A stretch of 64,000 nt of DNA, taken from Antedon bifida. Lineage: Eukaryota > Echinodermata > Crinoidea > Comatulida > Antedonidae. The stretch lies in the NCBI GenBank assembly GCA_963402885.1, contig OY727095.1:2175001-2239000 (forward strand), written 5' to 3'. The notes beneath the pieces are model-generated. The model saw only the letters and a list, made by a program, of their open reading frames with translations. It did not search any database and was not told the origin of the DNA. Position numbers and translations under genes: made by a program. Shown piece after piece: positions 60,216-64,000 of this stretch (the stretch's first letter is position 1; each line of letters starts with the position of its first letter).

Positions 60216-61076
60216 CTAGCCGTACACTACTAGTCCGTTAGCCTTCGGCCACCACCTTGAATATATCTTCTTTTTCTTCAAAGCTTTTCGTACAATTTCA
60301 TCTTTTTCTGTGAATCTGTTAGCGGTCAGAAATTTGACAAGGCGTGCCACTTTCGGGTCTGTATCAGGTTGCTGCTGCTGCTCGGAAGTGGTTGTTGGAA
60401 TGGACTCTATGTCGTTTCTTTCTTCCATCAGTGCGGCATAGAGCTCTTTTACAGCCATGACAAGTTCACGGTCCTATGAAAATTATATTTTATCATTAGA
60501 CTTAAGCCTGTTCAGCCTCCTTTTTGTTGCTCATACGCAGAGGGAATTATGAAAAGTTATTTTCGTGGTTTTACGATAGGCAACCTCATTGCCATGGCTT
60601 TACGTTCGGTGGAAGCGTCTTTTTCATTCTAGCAGATTTTCTCAATGTTATACCTTCACAATTAATTTTAAAATGTCAAATTTGTTACAAATGTATAGAC
60701 CAATTTTTACCGAGATGAACAATTCCATTATAATTATAAAATTGAAGTTGAAAATGAGCGCGTTTCAGTTTGGAACATATTTTCTCTAGGCCAAGTTAAA
60801 TCATCGTATCCTGTTATTATACTGTACTATGGTATAAACCATGTGTATCATTTCCTACGATATGCAATTACTTATGTTCTCTACTAACATCTTACAAAAA
60901 TAAGGTAAAACCTAAATATTCTTAAAATGTAATAAATAAAACCTTACCTCAAAGTCACCATCATTATCAGCATCTCTAGTGTCGATTACACGAGCGGCAT
61001 AGCAAGACGATAAACTCAGCAAGACAATGTTCAAAATAACAAGATCAGCAACGACTCTCTTAAACACTGCCATCAT
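60216..61076 (-). CDS. Array copy 6: shortened paralog lacking the cysteine core
   Basis: Exon 1 is 61076-60948 and exon 2 is 60473-60216, phase 0; 128 residues. The signal peptide MMAVFKRVVADLVILNIVLL is followed by SLSSCYAARVIDTRDADNDG; the second Cys of the usual CC pair is Tyr. Exon 2: DRELVMAVKELYAALMEERN, linker IPTTTSEQQQQPDTD, and then directly PKVARLVKFLTANRF. The 38 residues between PDTD and P(K/E)VAR, with both conserved cysteines, are absent. The reading frame stays open to a basic tail ending VVYG. A six-base CAGACC occurs at both edges of the missing piece in the other copies. TATA-like TATATATAA lies about 65 bp upstream. It could be a new functional form or a decaying gene. 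Confidence 0.75.
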
Positions 61077-61138
61077 GTCTCTCTCTCCTTTTAGCTAAAC
61101 GACGCAAAAGCAACTAAAAACTGTCTTGCCGTCAGTTA

Positions 61139-61147
61139 TTATATATA
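61139..61147 (-). promoter_or_regulatory. TATA box of array copy 6
   Basis: Minus-strand TATATATAA followed by TAACTGACGGCAAGACAG, as in copies 1 and 2, 63-71 bp before the start codon. This copy keeps its promoter despite losing the core. Confidence 0.65.
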
Positions 61148-61149
61148 GC

Positions 61150-62002
61150 TACTGGTGTCAACAGCCCTTACAATCACGCGATGGTATTCACAAATGTATT
61201 TTATAATAATTTCTATAGCTTCCTGCAATTAAGTCAATTAACTATATTGTACAAAAGAGCTACTGTAATGTTACTCGCAAAAGTTATCGTCACACAGACG
61301 CGATTTTTCCCCCAGTAAATAGAAGATTGGCCGAACAAAAAAGTGTTTCGCTTTGCTTATAAGACATATATACACGATCAGTGCGCATGCTCAATTGCAA
61401 AAATTCTGTCTATATACAATTTAGGTAATTTTGCAACAGAAAAATGTGTTAGCTCAGGGAAGAACTTCTGCGCATGTCTACTTTCTATATTTTACGATCT
61501 TTTTTTGTAGAAGGTGGTTATTTCCAGACAGGCCGTTGTACGCAACAGACGAATAACAATTAACGACACCAAATATACATCGCGTCCGGTTCTTTCTTTT
61601 ATCAAATCTTTTAGAAGTACGTTTGGCGATTTACCACCATTACGTCCAGATCTTGTATGATGGACGCGTATAGAAAACGGTCTAATGCAAATGCATCTTA
61701 AAACGAAAGTGTAAAGCAATCGAATGAAAAAAAAAACAATGCTATAAATAACGTTTACTTTATTTTCATCCAATGCTATTCAATTATAAAGTATCTTTTC
61801 TGAGGATGGTTTGAATTTGTATCAAAACAACATCACCAAGTTTCAAACAAATCAGTTACTAACCCAACAACAGAAAGAAATTTATTTAGGCCTATAGTTA
61901 GTTTTATAATTATATTAGTTCACATAAATACCCATCAATTTATAATATTTAGGCCTCGTTTTCTGGTTTTATAACTAAAAAAATGGTAGTCAGTGTCGTA
62001 GT
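61150..62002. other. Spacer between array copies 6 and 7
   Basis: Holds the conserved upstream block of copy 6 (61292-61410, with AGATTGGCCGAACAAAAAAG and GTGCGCATGCTCAAT shared with 57900-57990). The minus-strand frame at 61492-61773 has no recognisable content. Confidence 0.5.
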
Positions 62003-63694
62003 TTAACCCTTTCTTTGTTTTTTTAATATATTTAGTATACGTTCAAGCTGTAACTCTCGTACTAAGTCTTCGCCATTGTTCTCTTCATTTAGGGGAGAGG
62101 ATGTAGTTGGCACATTGGCATCTTGCTCTTCAGTTGTTTCTTGTTTCAGGGTTGTAGGGTCAACCTTTCTGGTAGTGGTATTCTCAGAAGTTGGTTCTAT
62201 TGTTGGTTGTGCAGCTGTTGTCTTTACCTCTTCTTGGTAAACATCAGTGTTTATCTGTTCGCCTTCAGTGTCTTCATCAAAAATGCTAAACAGCCATTCC
62301 ACCACAGCGTAATCGCTATACCCAATTTCTTTATTGAGTTTGTAATTATAATAAGCGGTTAAAACTTTGACAAATCGTTCCACGGTGGGGTCTGCCATGC
62401 ATTGTACGTTTACGATGTTATAGATGTTGTCACGTTCACTTAGACCTTGTTCGGTAATAAATCGATAAGATTTGTAGCAATTGACAATGTGCTGGATATA
62501 GACGGCGTTGTCAACCGGTTTTTGGGCATTGGTTGTCGATGGCGCTGTAGTTTGAATGGATTCAACGGTGGTGGTGATTTCAACGTCTTCGTCGTTGCTG
62601 ATGAGCGACATCAATTTATCAAGTAGCCATTTTACCTTAAAGTCGTCAAGTTCACGTTCCTGTAATAGATTAAAAAATACAAAACAAATTAAGTTTGATT
62701 TCATACGTCCCTTTAATGTTTTAAATGCGTTGCTGGAACTATAGGCATGTAGCAAACAAAAGAAAATTATTCGATTTTCAATTATTCTATAAATCCACGT
62801 CCTTAAGCTCTGTCTACACTATCAAACTTTATGTGACACAAAAATGTGATTCCCTATTATATGGACATGATGATGTCATATCACTACCATATTTGGGAAT
62901 ATCACTACCATGGGCACATCAAACTTTTGTTGTCAAACTAGTTTGATAGTGACGTAGACAGAGCAGCTTTAGCAACTTTCAATATTATTCTAGGTAATAC
63001 AACCTCCTATTTGATAGTGACGTAGACAGAGCAGCTTTAAGCTCTGTCTACACTATCAAACTAGTTTGACAAAAAAGTGTGATGTGCCCAAATATGGTAG
63101 TGATATGCCTAAATATGGTAGTGCTATGACATCATCATGTCCATATATGGGCACATCACATTTTTTTGTCACATAAAGTTTGATAATGTAGACAGAGCTT
63201 TAGCAACATTCAATATTATTCTAGGTGATACAACCTCCTGGTATCTAGGCCCTCTCACTACAACGAACGTCCAAAGTAATACCAGACTATAATCAATCAC
63301 CGTGTTTAAGCAATACGAGATAGACTACCTACACAATTCTCAAATTAATGTGTTTCTAATATTCCAATACATTGTGAAATCAGACTATTTTAAAATATTT
63401 CAACCAAGTGTCATTTTGGTCTGGAAATGGTATGTCATATGGTTATTTCAAGGCGTTAACTCCCTCTAGTTATATATCTCATTATTAGCATAGATATATT
63501 ATAGTTTACTATATCTCTATGCTATTAGTTATTACTATTCTTATACAAATTGAAAAAATGTGAAAACTCACCAAAAGCTGATCGCCTGCAACATCTCTAG
63601 TGTTGATTACACGACCGACACAGCACGGCGATAAACTTAGTAAAACAACGTTTAAAATGGCAAGATCTACGACGATTCTCCTAAGCACAGCCAT
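62003..63694 (-). CDS. Array copy 7: secreted two-cysteine protein, longest and most diverged
   Basis: Exon 1 is 63694-63572 and exon 2 is 62659-62003, phase 0; 259 residues. Signal peptide MAVLRRIVVDLAILNVVLLS, then LSPCCVGRVINTRDVAGDQL. Exon 2 begins ERELDDFKVKWLLDKLMSLI, differing from the MxVKELYAK start of the others. It then has the Thr-rich TTTVESIQTTAPSTTNAQ, the core (IQHIVNCYKSYRFITEQGLS, then VNVQCMADPTVERFVKVL), a longer acidic segment (FDEDTEGEQINTD), Thr-rich repeats and SPLNEENNGEDLVRELQLER, ending LKKQRKG. The 912 bp intron holds two MITEs. Divergence in the first and middle parts, while the core stays fixed, points to selection on the core. Function unknown. Confidence 0.83.
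62802..62969. repeat. MITE of the CTCTGTCTACACTATCAAAC family (intron of copy 7)
   Basis: AAGCTCTGTCTACACTATCA at the left and TGATAGTGACGTAGACAGAG at the right; inside are GTGACACAAAAATGTGATTC and a core in which ATGATGATGTCATATC is inverted relative to other copies. Confidence 0.88.
63032..63202. repeat. MITE of the CTCTGTCTACACTATCAAAC family, second in the same intron
   Basis: AAGCTCTGTCTACACTATCA to AAAGTTTGATAATGTAGACA. It follows a short repeat of the previous element's right end and its flank: CAATATTATTCTAGGTAATA at 62982 and CAATATTATTCTAGGTGATA at 63211. The host flank was therefore duplicated around it. Confidence 0.88.
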
Positions 63695-64000
63695 GATCAG
63701 GATTCTTCTGAAGACAAAATCAACTGATTTCCTTAAAACCAAAATTTGACTTCTGTGACTTTGATTGTCAACTGTACGGTTCAACAAGCAGAGCACACAA
63801 TGCGTGAAAGACGAGTACTAGATTTTTTCTTTTAATAGTTCGGCGACGTAGGAGGGTTTAACAATGGAAATCACACGCCATTGTTTAAATGGATTTCTTC
63901 TATCAATAAATCGTTTTGTCAAACTTTACTACAATTATACCTCTGACCTTCTGAAGTAAATCAGACTTATAGTACAAAAGATTTAATGTCCACGCAGAGG
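63695..64000. other. Upstream flank of array copy 7, window edge
   Basis: CAACTGATTTCCTTAAAACC, TTTGATTGTCAACTGTACGG and TTCAACAAGCAGAGCACACA match the upstream block of copies 3 and 4. No further exon is seen before the edge. Confidence 0.5.

Noticed and set aside
60948-61000. DADNDGD in copy 6 resembling an EF-hand loop
   Set aside because: It is a seven-residue chance match at the end of the signal exon; no flanking EF helices exist and the other copies lack it.

Overview
The window looks like nuclear DNA of a marine invertebrate deuterostome, most likely an echinoderm. The reasons are AT-rich DNA with many AGGCCTA-type words, host genes split by introns, dense short inverted-repeat transposons, and SINE and LINE remains of kinds common in such genomes. 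The class and species cannot be fixed from sequence alone. No CRISPR array, operon or rRNA gene is present.

Layout. (1) 0-4 kb: the last coding exon of a rhodopsin-type GPCR on the plus strand; its first exons lie outside the window. (2) 4-18.5 kb: no gene I can support, only decayed repeats, a minisatellite, a 140 bp tandem duplication, MITEs and a scrap of a Ty3/Gypsy fossil. (3) 18.5-31.4 kb, minus strand: a gene starting with a DUSP12-like dual-specificity phosphatase domain. Two distant downstream exons add a C-terminal region I do not recognise in place of the usual DUSP12 cysteine-rich tail. (4) 32.7-35.9 kb: a broken Ty3/Gypsy LTR retrotransposon, whose right LTR ends about 70 bp beyond the next gene. 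(5) 35.9-38.0 kb, minus strand: complete MTERF3 in five exons. (6) 39.4-41.7 kb, plus strand: complete NFKBIL1 in four coding exons, head to head with MTERF3 across about 1.4 kb.

(7) 44-63.7 kb, minus strand: the most interesting part. Seven tandem paralogous two-exon genes encode small secreted proteins that I cannot assign to any family. Exon 1 is a signal peptide. Exon 2 holds a Thr-rich stretch, a strongly conserved core with two cysteines (C-X25-C), and a variable tail. Three copies have long acidic Ser/Thr-rich tails and four have short tails. All seven proteins end in glycine. One copy has precisely lost the cysteine core in frame, and one looks like a recombinant between two subtypes. 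The array also carries broken NFKBIL1 pieces, which suggests that it grew by repeated segmental duplication next to that gene. It reaches almost to the right edge and may continue beyond it.

MTERF3 acts in mitochondria and NFKBIL1 in the nucleus; their shared upstream region could act as a two-way promoter. The array proteins are secreted and have no visible functional link to the other genes.
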